From the NCBI GenBank assembly GCA_947487835.1, contig CANKXX010000002.1, forward strand, positions 434,001-498,000: a stretch of DNA of 64,000 nt, read 5' to 3'. The notes beneath the pieces were generated by a model that was not told the DNA's origin, did no database searches, and saw only the letters and a program-made list of their open reading frames with translations. A program made the position numbers and the translations under genes. Positions 28,893 to 38,785 of the stretch are shown in pieces (the stretch's first letter is position 1; every line of letters begins with the position of its first letter). This DNA is from an uncultured Microbacteriaceae bacterium. Lineage in GTDB: Bacteria; Actinomycetota; Actinomycetes; Actinomycetales; Microbacteriaceae.

Positions 28893-29513
28893 GTGATCTC
28901 CTCTCTGCGCGGCACCGTGCTCGTCGCCGCCGGCTCGGCGGTCGTTATCGACGTCGGCGGGGTCGGCTACGCGGTGCAGGTGACGCCCGCCCACGCCCTG
29001 AGCCTCCGGGTCGGCCACGAGGCCACCCTGCTCACCTCCCTCGTCGTCCGCGAGGACTCGCTCTCCCTCTTCGGCTTCCCGGGCCAGGACGAGCTGCACA
29101 TCTTCGACCTGCTCTGCGGCGTCACCGGCGTCGGACCCAAGTCCGCGATGGGCGTGCTCGCCACCCTCGACCCCTCGGCCATCGCCTCCGCCGTCGCGAC
29201 CGAGGACGACGCGGTCTTCCGCCGGGTGTCCGGGATCGGCCCCAAGACGGCGAAGCTCATCGTGCTGCAGCTCGCGGGCAAGGTCGTCGTCACGAGCACG
29301 CCGGTCTCCCGCGCCGCCGCGGCCGCCGCCCCCGCGGGCGTGCAGTCCAGCGTGCTCGCCGCGCTCGTCGGGCTCGGCTGGTCCGAGCGCGCCGCTGCCC
29401 AGGCCGTGGACGACGTGCTCGCCGAGGCGGGCGACTCCGAGTCCGTCCCCGCCGTGCTCCGCCTCGCGCTCGCCCGGCTCGGTCCCGCCCAGCCCAGCGG
29501 GGTGTCGCGATGA
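28893..29513 (+). CDS. ruvA: Holliday junction branch migration protein RuvA
   Basis: 206 residues. Domain I starts [31 protein letters not shown]; the acidic pin region follows [25 protein letters not shown]. Two helix-hairpin-helix motifs, [15 protein letters not shown] and [17 protein letters not shown], bind the junction. The C-terminal domain III ([22 protein letters not shown]) contacts RuvB. The start is set at the GTG at 28893 by the TAGGCT box. The stop overlaps ruvB by four bases (ATGA). Confidence 0.96.
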   Translation: MISSLRGTVLVAAGSAVVIDVGGVGYAVQVTPAHALSLRVGHEATLLTSLVVREDSLSLFGFPGQDELHIFDLLCGVTGVGPKSAMGVLATLDPSAIASAVATEDDAVFRRVSGIGPKTAKLIVLQLAGKVVVTSTPVSRAAAAAAPAGVQSSVLAALVGLGWSERAAAQAVDDVLAEAGDSESVPAVLRLALARLGPAQPSGVSR

Positions 29514-30547
29514 GCGGCCCCGACGGCGCGCCGGACGTCGCGAACCCCGACCTCGAGTCGGATGCGGAGCTCGCCTTCGAGGGCGCGCTGCGCCCGAAGA
29601 CCCTCGCCGAGTTCGTCGGCCAGACCAAGGTGCGCGGTCAGCTGCAGCTGCTGCTGCGCGCCGCGGAGATGCAGAGCCGCACGCCCGACCACATCCTGCT
29701 TGCGGGCCCGCCCGGGCTGGGCAAGACGACACTGGCCATGATCGTCGCGCAGGAGAGCAACCGCCCCCTGCGGATGTCGAGCGGCCCCGCCATCCAGCAC
29801 GCGGGCGACCTCGCGGCAGTGCTCTCCTCGCTCGTGCCGGGCGAGGTGCTGTTCATCGACGAGATCCACCGCATGGCGCGATCCGCCGAGGAGATGCTGT
29901 ACCTGGCCATGGAGGACTTCCGTATCGACATCATGGTGGGTAAGGGCGCCGGCGCCACGTCCATCCCGCTCGACCTCTCGCCGTTCACGCTCGTCGGCGC
30001 GACCACGCGCAGCGGCCTGCTGCCGAACCCGCTCCGCGACCGCTTCGGCTTCACCGCGCACCTCGAGTTCTACGACGAGGCCGAACTCGAGCAGGTGCTG
30101 GTGCGCGCCGCGTCGCTGCTCGAGCTCCGCATCGACCGGCGCGCGATCGCCGAGATCGCGGGTCGCTGCCGCGGCACGCCGCGCATCGCGAACCGCCTGC
30201 TGCGCCGGGTGCGGGACTATGCGCTCGTGCACGGCACGGACGCCGACCTCGCGTCGGTGCACGCCGCCCTCGAGCTCTACGACGTCGATCCGCTCGGCCT
30301 CGACCGGCTGGACCGCGCCGTGATGGAGACGATCCTCACCCGCTTCGGCGGGGGGCCGGTCGGCCTCAGCACGCTCGCCGTGTCGGTGGGCGAGGAGCCG
30401 GAGACCATCGAGTCCGTCGTCGAGCCGTTTCTCGTGCGTATCGGCCTGCTGAGCCGGACGCCCCGCGGTCGCGTGGCCACCCCGGCCGGGTGGCGCCACT
30501 TCGGGGTGCAGCGCGATCAGGAGGGGCTCTTCGGGGATGACCTATAA
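29510..30547 (+). CDS. ruvB: Holliday junction DNA helicase RuvB
   Basis: 345 residues. AAA+ ATPase with Walker [15 protein letters not shown], Walker [11 protein letters not shown], sensor 1 [11 protein letters not shown] and arginine finger region [15 protein letters not shown] winged-helix domain ends the protein ([20 protein letters not shown]). It powers branch migration on RuvA-bound junctions. It is translationally coupled to ruvA by the ATGA overlap. A perfect TATAAT overlaps its stop codon and probably starts the yajC-secDF transcript. Confidence 0.97.
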   Translation: MSGPDGAPDVANPDLESDAELAFEGALRPKTLAEFVGQTKVRGQLQLLLRAAEMQSRTPDHILLAGPPGLGKTTLAMIVAQESNRPLRMSSGPAIQHAGDLAAVLSSLVPGEVLFIDEIHRMARSAEEMLYLAMEDFRIDIMVGKGAGATSIPLDLSPFTLVGATTRSGLLPNPLRDRFGFTAHLEFYDEAELEQVLVRAASLLELRIDRRAIAEIAGRCRGTPRIANRLLRRVRDYALVHGTDADLASVHAALELYDVDPLGLDRLDRAVMETILTRFGGGPVGLSTLAVSVGEEPETIESVVEPFLVRIGLLSRTPRGRVATPAGWRHFGVQRDQEGLFGDDL

Positions 30548-30548
30548 T
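30543..30548 (+). promoter_or_regulatory. -10 box (TATAAT) of the yajC-secD-secF unit
   Basis: An exact TATAAT overlaps the ruvB stop codon, 75 bases before yajC. No good -35 is seen at the usual distance. Confidence 0.45.
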
Positions 30549-30622
30549 TCAAGCGGCCTCAGGAACACCCAGTCCTCTCTCTGACGCGCCTCAGCCACAA
30601 ATTCCGAAAGGCTTCGTGATCC

Positions 30623-31015
30623 ATGGATCCGTTTACCCTCATCATGCTCGCGGTCCTCGCGCTGCTGATCTTCTTCATGTTCCGCAACGGACGGAAGCGA
30701 CAGCGTGACCTGCTGGAGCTGCAGGAGAAGATGGTCCCGGGCGCCGAGGTCATGACCAGCTTCGGCCTGTACGGCACCCTCCTCTCGATCGACGAGGAGA
30801 ACAACATCGTCGTCGTCGAGACCTCGCCCGGCTCCACCGTCCGGCTGCACCGCCAGTCCCTGTCCCGCGTCGTCGACCCGGTGACCGCGGAGACCGTCGA
30901 GGACGCGACCGTCGTCGACGGCAACGGCGGCCCCAGCGTGCGCCTCGACGAGACCGACATCGCCCGCCCGGACACCGACACCCCGGGCACCGGTCCCAAG
31001 CGGGTCGACGAATAA
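30623..31015 (+). CDS. yajC: Preprotein translocase subunit YajC
   Basis: 130 residues. A single N-terminal membrane helix (LIMLAVLALLIFFMFRNGRKRQRD) is followed by KMVPGAEVMTSFGLYGTLLSIDEENNIVVVET, the conserved YajC soluble domain. The C-terminus is a long acidic, Pro-rich tail typical of actinobacterial members. It associates with SecDF and the SecYEG translocon. The ATG has GAAAGG about 11 bases upstream. The next gene, secD, starts 67 bases further on; the gap has CTCCGGGGCTCTCGAGTCCCGGGG-type dyad symmetry. Confidence 0.93.
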   Translation: MDPFTLIMLAVLALLIFFMFRNGRKRQRDLLELQEKMVPGAEVMTSFGLYGTLLSIDEENNIVVVETSPGSTVRLHRQSLSRVVDPVTAETVEDATVVDGNGGPSVRLDETDIARPDTDTPGTGPKRVDE

Positions 31016-31082
31016 CCACCGACAATGCGCGCTCCGGGGCTCTCGAGTCCCGGGGCGTGCGCGTAGAAAGCTGAGTCCGTAG

Positions 31083-32915
31083 TTGGCAAAGTCGTCGACC
31101 CCCGTGCGCAAGGCACGGCGCTCGCTGATCTGGCTCCTCGTGATCATCGGCATGCTCGTCGCCGGTAACGCGGCGAGCGTGATCTTCTCCAATGGTTCCT
31201 GGACCCCGAAGCTCGCCCTCGACCTCGAGGGCGGAACGCAGATCATCCTCGCGCCGCAGCTCGCGGGTGGCGAGGAGGCGCGGCCGTCCGCGGAGCAGCT
31301 CTCCCAGGCGGTGGCCATCATCCGCCAGCGCGTAGACGCCAGCGGCGTCTCCGAGGCGGAGATCAACACCCAGGGCGGCTCGAACATCGTCGTCTCCATT
31401 CCGGGACGTCCGGACGAGGAGACGCTGAACCGCATCGAGCAGTCCGCGAAGCTCGAGTTCCGTCCGGTGCTGATCGCCGGCGCCCCGGGGACGACGGCCG
31501 TGGGTGAGACCCCCGCGCCGGGTGAGACGCCCGCCCCGGGCGAGACCCCCGCTGCCGAGGCGCCCGCCGGGGAGACCCCGGCCGCCGAGGCTCCGGCTGC
31601 AGAGGCTCCCGCCGCGGAAGCCCCGGCCGAGACCCCTGCTCCCGCGCTGGAGTCCACGCCCACGGCGAGCCCCACCGACGGAAGCGACCTCGCCTGGGTG
31701 ACCCCGGCGCAGCAGGCCGCCTTCGACGCGTACGACTGCGCGGCCGCGGACAACGACAACAGCGCCGCGCCCGAGGGCGAGCCCCTCATCACCTGCGAGT
31801 CGGACGGCTCCGTGAAGTACCTGCTCGGCCCGGTCGGCGTCTCCGGTGAGCGGATCTCCAACGCGACGAGCGGCCTCGAGACCACCCAGCAGGGCGCGAG
31901 CACCGGCCGCTGGGCCGTGAACATCGTCTTCGACGGCGAGGGCACCGAGCAGTTCGCCGACATCTCCACCCGGCTCGTCGCCCTCGAGGCGCCGCGCAAC
32001 CAGTTCGCCATCGTGCTCGACGGCCAGGTCATCTCGGCCCCCGTCACCCAGGGCGCCGTGACCAACGGCAAGCCGAGCATCACCGGCAACTTCGACCAGG
32101 AGTCCGCAAAGACGCTCGCCGACCAGCTGAAGTTCGGCGCGCTGCCGTTCAACTTCACCGTGCAGAGCTCGGAGCTCATCTCCGCGACCCTCGGCTCGGC
32201 GCAGCTCGTCAGCGGCCTCCTCGCCGGCGTCATCGGCCTCGTGCTGGTGGTGCTCTACTCGCTCGTGCAGTACCGGGCGCTGGCTACGGTCACGATCGCG
32301 TCCCTCGTGATCGCGGCGATCGTGACCTACCTGCTCATCACGCTGATGTCGTGGAGCGAGGGCTACCGCCTCTCGCTCGCCGGCGTCGCCGGTCTGATCG
32401 TGGCCATCGGCATCACGGCGGACTCGTTCATCGTCTACTTCGAGCGCATCAAGGACGAGCTCCGCGACGGCCGCGGGCTCGTGTCCGCGGTCGAGTCGGG
32501 CTGGAAGCGCGCGCTGCGCACCATCATCGCGTCGGACACGGTCAACTTCCTCGCCGCCATCGTGCTGTTCATCCTCGCCGTCGGCAACGTGCGCGGCTTC
32601 GCGTTCACGCTCGGCCTCACGACGATCGTCGACCTCATCGTGGTGTGCCTCTTCACGCACCCGATGCTGCAGCTGCTCGCGAACACCCGCTTCTTCAACG
32701 AGGGCCACCGCCTCAGCGGCCTCGACCCCCGCGCCCTGGGCGCCGTGTACCGCGGCCGCGCCTCCTTCCGCACGCCCGTGGCGGGCGGCGGCGGCAAGAA
32801 CGCCCCGAGCGCCAAGGAGGCGGAACGCCGCCGCACCATCGCCGAGCGCAAGGCCGAGGAGGAGCTCGTCTCCTCCGGCCGCGTCCGCTCCATCAAGTCG
32901 GACAAGGAATCCTGA
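31083..32915 (+). CDS. secD: Protein translocase subunit SecD
   Basis: 610 residues. TM1 is at about 13-33 (SLIWLLVIIGMLVAGNAASV), then the DLEGGTQIIL motif that defines SecD. The first periplasmic part is interrupted at about 134-201 by a Pro/Ala/Glu/Thr-rich insert with GETPAP and AEAPA units. The P1 head region and five C-terminal membrane helices follow, with the SecD/SecF hallmark GLIVAIGITADSFIVYFERIKDELRDG. It uses the proton gradient to help pull exported proteins. The start is a TTG at 31083 with only a weak ribosome site; no better start is in frame before the first helix. secF follows with a one-base overlap (TGATG). Confidence 0.94.
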   Translation: MAKSSTPVRKARRSLIWLLVIIGMLVAGNAASVIFSNGSWTPKLALDLEGGTQIILAPQLAGGEEARPSAEQLSQAVAIIRQRVDASGVSEAEINTQGGSNIVVSIPGRPDEETLNRIEQSAKLEFRPVLIAGAPGTTAVGETPAPGETPAPGETPAAEAPAGETPAAEAPAAEAPAAEAPAETPAPALESTPTASPTDGSDLAWVTPAQQAAFDAYDCAAADNDNSAAPEGEPLITCESDGSVKYLLGPVGVSGERISNATSGLETTQQGASTGRWAVNIVFDGEGTEQFADISTRLVALEAPRNQFAIVLDGQVISAPVTQGAVTNGKPSITGNFDQESAKTLADQLKFGALPFNFTVQSSELISATLGSAQLVSGLLAGVIGLVLVVLYSLVQYRALATVTIASLVIAAIVTYLLITLMSWSEGYRLSLAGVAGLIVAIGITADSFIVYFERIKDELRDGRGLVSAVESGWKRALRTIIASDTVNFLAAIVLFILAVGNVRGFAFTLGLTTIVDLIVVCLFTHPMLQLLANTRFFNEGHRLSGLDPRALGAVYRGRASFRTPVAGGGGKNAPSAKEAERRRTIAERKAEEELVSSGRVRSIKSDKES

Positions 32916-33922
32916 TGGCCAGCTTCACGCGCTTCGGCAACGACCTCTACACCGGTCGGCGCTCGTTCGACATCGTCGGCCGCCGTAAGCTCTGGTACCT
33001 GATCGCGATCGCCGCGATCGCGATCTCCGTGCTCGGCCCGGTGCTGCGCGGCGGGTTCACCTTCGGCATCGAGTTCACGGGCGGCTCCGAGTTCCAGATC
33101 GCGGGCGCGGAGTCGACCGACCAGAGCCTCGCGACGGACGCCGTGGCCAGCGTCACGGACATTCCGGCACGCGTCTCGATCGTCGGCAACGACGCGATCC
33201 GCGTGCAGACGGACACGCTCGAGGACGGCGACCAGAGCGCCGAGGTGCGCCAGGCCCTCGCGGAGGCGTACGACGTGCCGTCCGAGGACGTGACCGAGTC
33301 CTTCATCGGACCGTCGTGGGGCGGGGACATCACCCAGTCGGCCGTGCGCGCGCTTCTCGTGTTCCTTCTGCTCTCCGCCATCGTGATGGGCATCTACTTC
33401 CGCACCTGGAAGATGTCCGCCGCGGCACTCATCGCGCTGCTGCACGACCTGGTGCTCACCGCGGGCATCTACGGCATCACGGGCTTCGAGATCACGCCCG
33501 CCGCGGTCATCGGGTTCCTCACGATCCTCGGCTACTCGCTGTACGACACCGTCGTGGTGTTCGACAAGATCCGCGAGAACACCATGGAGGACGGCTCCGA
33601 GTCGCGCCGCACCTTCGGCGAGTCCGTGAACCTCGCGGTGAACCAGACGCTCGTGCGCTCGATCAACACCTCCATCGTGGCGATCCTGCCGGTCGCGTCC
33701 ATCCTTTTCATCGGCGCCGTCCTGCTCGGCGCGGGCACGCTGCGGGACATCGCGCTCGCGCTGTTCATCGGCATCATCGTGGGTACCTACTCCACGATCT
33801 TCATCGCCGCGCCGCTCTACGCGCACCTGCGTGAGGGCGAGGACGCGGTGAAGAAGGCCGACCAGCGCACGCTCGCGAACCGCGCCAAGGCGGCGGCCGA
33901 GCGCCAGGCGGTCTCCGCGTGA
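32915..33922 (+). CDS. secF: Protein translocase subunit SecF
   Basis: 335 residues with six membrane helices. FTFGIEFTGGSEFQI is the SecF counterpart of the SecD periplasmic motif. GFLTILGYSLYDTVVVFDKIRENT is the conserved helix-4 region with the functional Asp, and NQTLVRSINTSIVAILPV follows. It works as a heterodimer with SecD. Start ATG overlaps the secD stop by one base. A rhodanese gene follows with a GTGA overlap, so all three are probably translated from one message. Confidence 0.95.
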   Translation: MASFTRFGNDLYTGRRSFDIVGRRKLWYLIAIAAIAISVLGPVLRGGFTFGIEFTGGSEFQIAGAESTDQSLATDAVASVTDIPARVSIVGNDAIRVQTDTLEDGDQSAEVRQALAEAYDVPSEDVTESFIGPSWGGDITQSAVRALLVFLLLSAIVMGIYFRTWKMSAAALIALLHDLVLTAGIYGITGFEITPAAVIGFLTILGYSLYDTVVVFDKIRENTMEDGSESRRTFGESVNLAVNQTLVRSINTSIVAILPVASILFIGAVLLGAGTLRDIALALFIGIIVGTYSTIFIAAPLYAHLREGEDAVKKADQRTLANRAKAAAERQAVSA

Positions 33923-34269
33923 GCGCCGCTGGCGGGTCCGTGCCGGGCATCGACCCGGCGGACGCGATCGCCCGCGCGTCGTCCGGCGCCTGGCTGCTCG
34001 ACGTGCGCGAGACCGACGAGTGGGAGGCGGGCCACTCCGCATCGGCTCACTTCCTGCCCATGTCCCAGCTGCAGGACCGGGTGGACGAGGTTCCCTCGGA
34101 CGTCCCGGTGCTCGTGATCTGCCGCTCCGGCGCGCGGTCCGCCGCCGTCACGGGCGCGCTCCGCCAGGCCGGCTACGACGCCACCAACGTCACCGGCGGC
34201 ATGCAGGCGTGGCGCGCGGCCGGGGGAGACGTGCTGACGTCGGACGGCTCGGCCGGCCAGGTCATCTGA
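33919..34269 (+). CDS. Single-domain rhodanese-like protein
   Basis: 116 residues. [26 protein letters not shown] is the rhodanese CH2A-like start, and the active loop [14 protein letters not shown] carries the catalytic cysteine with a CRSGARS loop typical of thiosulfate-utilising single-domain forms. [11 protein letters not shown] completes the fold. It probably transfers sulfane sulfur in the cytoplasm. The GTG start overlaps the secF stop (GTGA). Its presence in the sec operon is a positional association only. Confidence 0.9.
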   Translation: MSAAGGSVPGIDPADAIARASSGAWLLDVRETDEWEAGHSASAHFLPMSQLQDRVDEVPSDVPVLVICRSGARSAAVTGALRQAGYDATNVTGGMQAWRAAGGDVLTSDGSAGQVI

Positions 34270-34305
34270 GGGCGAACATCGACCGTCCATGGCTTTCCGC
34301 GGTGC

Positions 34306-34311
34306 TACTTT
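34306..34311 (+). promoter_or_regulatory. Likely -10 box (TACTTT) of relA
   Basis: TACTTT preceded by TGC lies 32 bases before the relA ATG. No clear -35 is seen. Confidence 0.35.
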
Positions 34312-34342
34312 TGAGCGTACGACCCGGGACGGAGGTGCGGCC

Positions 34343-36598
34343 ATGAGCGAGACGACGACCTCCACCACGGCATCGCTGCGCCGCCTGGTGCCGCGGCTGT
34401 TCTCCCGCGCTCAGCCCGCGGGCGCCGTGGACACGCTGCTGCGCACCGTCCGCACGCACCACCCCAAGGCGGACCTCTCCCTCATCGAGCGGGCGTACAC
34501 CGCGGCGGAACGGGCCCACGACGGCCAGAAGCGCCGCAGCGGCGAGCCGTACATCACCCACCCGGTGGCGGTCGCGCAGATCCTCGCCGACCTCGGCATC
34601 GGCCCCAAGACGATCGCTGCGGCGCTGCTGCACGACACCGTCGAGGACACCGACTACACGCTCGACATGCTGCAGCACGACTTCGGCGACGAGATCGCGA
34701 TGCTCGTGGACGGCGTCACGAAGCTCGACAAGGTCAAGTACGGCGACAGCGCCCAGGCCGAGACCGTGCGCAAGATGATCGTCGCGATGTCGAAGGACAT
34801 CCGGGTGCTCATCGTCAAGCTCGCCGACCGCTTGCACAACGCCCGGACGTGGGGCTTCGTGCCCGCGGAGTCGGCGGCGCGCAAGGCGAAGGAGACCCTC
34901 GAGATCTACGCGCCGCTCGCGCACCGCCTGGGCATCCAGACGATCAAGTGGGAGCTGGAGGACCTGTCCTTCGCCGTGCTGTACCCGAAGCTCTACGAGG
35001 AGATCGAGAGCCTCGTGCGCTCCCGCACCCCGCAGCGCGAGGAGTTCGTGCAGCACGTCATCGACGCGGTCAACGAGGACCTGCGCGCCGCTCGCATCCG
35101 CGGCAAAGTCGTGGGGCGGCCGAAGCAGTACTACTCGATCTACCAGAAGATGATCGTGCGCGGTCGCGAGTTCGACGAGATCTACGACCTCGTCGGCATC
35201 CGCGTGCTCGTCGACTCGCTGCGCGACTGCTACGCCGTCCTGGGCTTCATCCACGCCCGGTGGACGCCGGTGCCCGGCCGGTTCAAGGACTACATCGCGA
35301 CGCCCAAGTTCAACCTGTACCAGTCGCTGCACACGACGGTCATCGGCCCCGAGGGCCGGCCGGTCGAGATCCAGATCCGCACCTACGAGATGCACCAGCG
35401 GGCCGAGTTCGGCGTCGCGGCGCACTGGAAGTACAAGGAGCAGGTCAACAGCGGCAAGAGCACGGCGGCCGCGGTGCAGACGGACACCGACATGGCGTGG
35501 CTCGCTCACATCTCCGACTGGCAGGCCGAGACCGCCGACCCGAGCGAGTTCCTCGATTCCCTGCGCTTCGAGATCGGCGCCAAGGAGACCTACGTCTTCA
35601 CGCCGAAGGGCAAGGTCATCGGCCTCCCCGCCGGCGCGACGCCCGTCGACTTCGCCTACGCGGTGCACACCGACGTCGGCCACCGCACGATGGGTGCCAA
35701 GGTCAACGGGCGCCTCGTGCCGCTCGAGTCGACGCTGTCCAGCGGCGACGTCGTCGAGGTCTTCACCTCGAAGAACCCGGACAGCGGCCCCAGCCAGGAC
35801 TGGCTGACCTTCGTCAAGAGCCCGCGGGCGCGGAACAAGATCCGCCAGTGGTTCACCAAGGAGCGCCGCGACGAGGCGATCGAGCAGGGCAAGGATGCGA
35901 TCGCGCGGGCCATGCGCAAGCAGAACCTGCCGCTGCAGAAGCTCATGAGCCAGGACGTCATCTCCGAGGTGGCCTCGGGCATGCGCTACGCGGACGTCGA
36001 CGCGCTCTACGCCGCGCTCGGCGAGGGCCACATCTCCACCCAGTCCGTCATCGAGAAGGTGCTCGCCTCCATCCAGGGCGACACCGACGACGACGAGGAC
36101 GAGGTCGTCCTCCCGGTCACCCAGCGTTCCCGTTCGACCGTCAACAGCGACTCCGGCGTGCTCGTGCGCGGGGCCCCGGACATCCTGGTCAAGCTCGCCA
36201 AGTGCTGCACGCCGGTGCCCGGCGACGAGATCGTCGGCTTCGTGACCCGCGGCTCCGGCGTCTCGGTGCACCAGCGGGTGTGCCACAACGTCGCGCAGCT
36301 CCTGCAGGAGCCCGAGCGGATGATCGACGTCGAGTGGGCGCCCTCCTCGAAGAGCCTGTTCCTGGTGCACATCCAGGTCGAGGCGCTCGACCGGGCGGGC
36401 CTGCTGTCCGACGTGACGCGCGTGCTGTCCGAGCACCACGTCAACATCCTGTCGGCCAGCGTGTCCACCTCGAGCGACCGGTTGGCGATCAGCCGCTTCG
36501 TCTTCGAGATGGGCGACACCACCCACCTCGACCGGGTGCTCAACGCGGTGCGCCGCATCGACGCCGTGTACGACGTGTACCGCGTCAACGCCGGCTAG
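34343..36598 (+). CDS. relA: Bifunctional (p)ppGpp synthetase/hydrolase (RelA/SpoT family, Rel)
   Basis: 751 residues. The hydrolase HD domain has [16 protein letters not shown] and the metal-binding [13 protein letters not shown] (about 95). [13 protein letters not shown] also belongs to this domain. The synthetase domain follows with [14 protein letters not shown] and [19 protein letters not shown]. Then come the TGS domain (from about 420, [25 protein letters not shown]), a helical/zinc-finger region with [13 protein letters not shown], and the ACT domain (about 670-750). Both active sites look intact, so it should make and degrade (p)ppGpp. Start ATG at 34343 has GGAGGTG 5 bases upstream; an ATG at 34289 in frame lacks a site. 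Confidence 0.96.
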   Translation: MSETTTSTTASLRRLVPRLFSRAQPAGAVDTLLRTVRTHHPKADLSLIERAYTAAERAHDGQKRRSGEPYITHPVAVAQILADLGIGPKTIAAALLHDTVEDTDYTLDMLQHDFGDEIAMLVDGVTKLDKVKYGDSAQAETVRKMIVAMSKDIRVLIVKLADRLHNARTWGFVPAESAARKAKETLEIYAPLAHRLGIQTIKWELEDLSFAVLYPKLYEEIESLVRSRTPQREEFVQHVIDAVNEDLRAARIRGKVVGRPKQYYSIYQKMIVRGREFDEIYDLVGIRVLVDSLRDCYAVLGFIHARWTPVPGRFKDYIATPKFNLYQSLHTTVIGPEGRPVEIQIRTYEMHQRAEFGVAAHWKYKEQVNSGKSTAAAVQTDTDMAWLAHISDWQAETADPSEFLDSLRFEIGAKETYVFTPKGKVIGLPAGATPVDFAYAVHTDVGHRTMGAKVNGRLVPLESTLSSGDVVEVFTSKNPDSGPSQDWLTFVKSPRARNKIRQWFTKERRDEAIEQGKDAIARAMRKQNLPLQKLMSQDVISEVASGMRYADVDALYAALGEGHISTQSVIEKVLASIQGDTDDDEDEVVLPVTQRSRSTVNSDSGVLVRGAPDILVKLAKCCTPVPGDEIVGFVTRGSGVSVHQRVCHNVAQLLQEPERMIDVEWAPSSKSLFLVHIQVEALDRAGLLSDVTRVLSEHHVNILSASVSTSSDRLAISRFVFEMGDTTHLDRVLNAVRRIDAVYDVYRVNAG

Positions 36599-36623
36599 TC
36601 CGGGGCATCCCGGTACTTCGGGC

Positions 36624-37172
36624 TCAGAGCTCGAGCGCGCGCAGCCTGCCGAGCGCCCGCCGCTTGTGCGGCAGGTGGCTGCGGGCAGCGATCGCGCGGG
36701 CGCACTCGTCCGCCGCGGCGCCCGTCATGCGCAGCAGCGCGGCAACCGTCGCCGCCTCGCGCACGCCGAACCGGTGCTCGAAGCGCACGATGTCCGTCGC
36801 GGTGCGCAGCGGGGTCGTGACGGTCATGCCGCGCAGCGACACGGTGTCCGCCGCGGCGAGCAGGACCTCGCGCACGGCGAGCCGCGCCCGCGGCGGCGGG
36901 TGCACCCGGGCGCCGGCGTCGACGCACAGCCGGTGCACCGCGGGCGGCCGCTCCAGGGCGCCCCACACCCAGGCGGCGCTGTCCCGCTCGGCGATCAGCC
37001 GCGGGGGCACGCTGCGGGCGAGCGCCTCCGCCCGCTCAGCGACGCCGAGCACCGAGTCGACCGGGCAGAAGCACTCGTCGAGCGCGACGAGCTCGCCGTC
37101 AAGCCGCGCGGCGCAGAGCTCCGCCAGGGGAAGGTCGGGTGCCGCGAGCACCCCGGGGAGCCGGTCCTGCAT
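36624..37172 (-). CDS. Hypothetical protein, AbiEi/DUF559-region-like
   Basis: About 182 residues from an ATG at 37172; the frame stays open upstream into the palindromic element, which is not coding. The segment GMTVTTPLRTATDIVRFEHRFG resembles the 'vTsp.RTllDl.R' stretch found in AbiEi-type antitoxin/regulator proteins and their DUF559 relatives. AERDSAAWVWGALERPPAVHRLC also fits such proteins. No N-terminal winged helix and no nuclease motif are present, so it may be a truncated or diverged member. It is convergent with relA, with 25 bases between the stops. No toxin-like partner is adjacent. Family assignment is weak. Confidence 0.55.
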   Translation of the reverse strand: MQDRLPGVLAAPDLPLAELCAARLDGELVALDECFCPVDSVLGVAERAEALARSVPPRLIAERDSAAWVWGALERPPAVHRLCVDAGARVHPPPRARLAVREVLLAAADTVSLRGMTVTTPLRTATDIVRFEHRFGVREAATVAALLRMTGAAADECARAIAARSHLPHKRRALGRLRALEL

Positions 37173-37321
37173 GCGGCCATGGTCGTGCCTCGCCTTCCCC
37201 CCGCGGTCACGGCAAGGCGATGTGTGCAGTGCGGCGGCGACGCGGGGGCTGTGCGCGGCCGGACCGGGCGCCCGGCCCCGCCCCGCTTTCGTCCCGCCAC
37301 CCGTGCGCGCACGTGCGGCAT

Positions 37322-37408
37322 CCGTTCGCAATTCAGGCTGAACGGCGACACGCCGCATTCCGGAGGCCGAGGATGCGGCGTGTCGCAGCTGAACCTGAAT
37401 CCGGAACG
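37322..37408. repeat. Dispersed palindromic element, copy B
   Basis: An 87-bp inverted repeat of the same family as copy A: AATTCAGGCT at the left and ACCTGAAT at the right, inner ACACGCCGCAT / ATGCGGCGTGT, and a 14-base variable centre. This copy differs in the stretch GCTGAACGGCGAC, where the others have GCTGTGCTGCGAC. Confidence 0.85.
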
Positions 37409-37462
37409 CTGCTCAGGGGTGGGACGGGATCAGGGGTGGGCGGGATCAGTGGAGGGGCGGGA

Positions 37463-38692
37463 TCAGCGCAGGGCGTCGAGCCAGACCCGGCGCGCATTGA
37501 GTGCCTCCTCGGCGGCCGCGATCTTCCGCGCGTCGCCCGAGGCGCGGGCCTCGGTGAGCTCGTCCTCCAGCTTGCTGATGGCGCCCTGGAGCTGGCTGGC
37601 GAGGCCCTCGGACCGCGCCTTCGTCTCCGGATTGTTCTTCTGCCAATGGTCGTCGTCGAGCTTGCGGACGTGCGACTCGACCTTGCGGAGGCGGTCCTCG
37701 ACCGTCTTCACCTTGTCGCGGGGCACCTTGCCGATTTCGTCCCAGCGCAGCTGCACGGCGGTGAGCTTCTCTCGGGCGGCGCCCCGCTCCGTGATGGTGA
37801 GGATGGTCTCGGCTTCGTCGAGCAGGGCGAGCTTCTGCTGGAGGTTGCCCTCGAACTCCTCGTTATCCCGGGCGTCGACCTCGGCCTTGGCCCCGTAGAG
37901 CGCGTCGCCTGCTGCCTTGAACTTCGCCCACAGGGCGTCGTCGTAGCGCTTCCCGGCCCGGCCGGCCTTCTTCCAGTCCTCGAGCAGCCCGCGGTAGGCG
38001 GGGATGCCAGCTGCGCCCTGGGCCGCGAGGGCCTCCGCACGCTCGACGAGGCCCTGCTTCGCGGTGCGCGCGTCGCGGTGGACGGTGTCCAGCTCGGCGA
38101 AGAACGCCTTGCGGTGCTGCTCGATCGTCGTGCGGGCGGCGCGGAACCGCTTCCAGAGCTCGTTCGCCTCGCCCTTGGGCAGGCGCGGGCCCTCCTGCTG
38201 ATGCTTCTGCCAGCGCGCGAACAGCGCGTCGAGCTGCGCCGTGGTCTGCTTCCACTGCGCCTTCGCGGGATCCTGCGCGGCGAGGGTCTCGACCTCGGTG
38301 ACGATGGCGGTGCGCTCGGCGATGGCCGCGTCGAGCTGCGCCTTCGCCTCCTCGCTCTGCTTCTCGGTGAGCTCGCTCACGCTGGCGGCGAGGACCTGCA
38401 GCCGGTCCGTCAGGGCCTGCAGGTTGCCGACCGCGTTGGCGCCTGTGACGCTCTCGGTGAGGTGCGACACGGCCTTGGCGATGTCGGACGCGGACGCGCC
38501 GGCCTTGGCCCGCTGCTCGAGCAGGGTCACCTGGCCGTTCAGGTCGGCGAACTTGCGCTCGTAGTAGGCGAGCGCCTCCTCGGGGGTGCCGTCCGGGTAC
38601 TCGCCGACGACGCGTTCGCCGTCGCCCTCGCGCACGTAGACCGTCCCGGTCTCGTCGACGCGACCCCAGGGGGCCTGGTTCTCACTGCTCAC
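37463..38692 (-). CDS. DUF349 domain-containing protein
   Basis: About 409 residues, mostly charged alpha helix and probably coiled-coil, with DUF349 repeats: WKQTTAQLDALFARWQ, ELWKRFRAARTTIEQHRKAFF, LLEDWKKAGRAGKRYDDALW, AKFKAAGDALY and LRWDEIGKVPRDKVKTVEDRLR. The N-terminus has a small beta part (GRVDETGTVYVREGDGERVV). The function is unknown; distant relatives in E. coli (YicG/DUF349 proteins) have not been settled. The GTG at 38692 is preferred since AAGGTGAG lies 5 bases before it; the GTG at 38701 overlaps that site. Confidence 0.88.
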   Translation of the reverse strand: MSSENQAPWGRVDETGTVYVREGDGERVVGEYPDGTPEEALAYYERKFADLNGQVTLLEQRAKAGASASDIAKAVSHLTESVTGANAVGNLQALTDRLQVLAASVSELTEKQSEEAKAQLDAAIAERTAIVTEVETLAAQDPAKAQWKQTTAQLDALFARWQKHQQEGPRLPKGEANELWKRFRAARTTIEQHRKAFFAELDTVHRDARTAKQGLVERAEALAAQGAAGIPAYRGLLEDWKKAGRAGKRYDDALWAKFKAAGDALYGAKAEVDARDNEEFEGNLQQKLALLDEAETILTITERGAAREKLTAVQLRWDEIGKVPRDKVKTVEDRLRKVESHVRKLDDDHWQKNNPETKARSEGLASQLQGAISKLEDELTEARASGDARKIAAAEEALNARRVWLDALR

Positions 38693-38785
38693 AGAACTCA
38701 CCTTGTTCTTCAGCCTTAACGCTCAGCACCGGATGCACCGGCTTCGGGAAGAGGTTTCACAGCCTATTGCACCCGCCGGGGCGTG

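Noticed and set aside
36624-37172. Toxin-antitoxin or abortive-infection system
   Set aside because: Only a weak resemblance to AbiEi-type proteins and no partner toxin gene beside it.
36624-37358. Longer minus-strand reading frame reaching into the palindromic element
   Set aside because: Codons between 37173 and 37358 come partly from element copy B (MRRVAVQPELRT is its translation), and similar translated ends appear at the other copies. They are not protein-coding.
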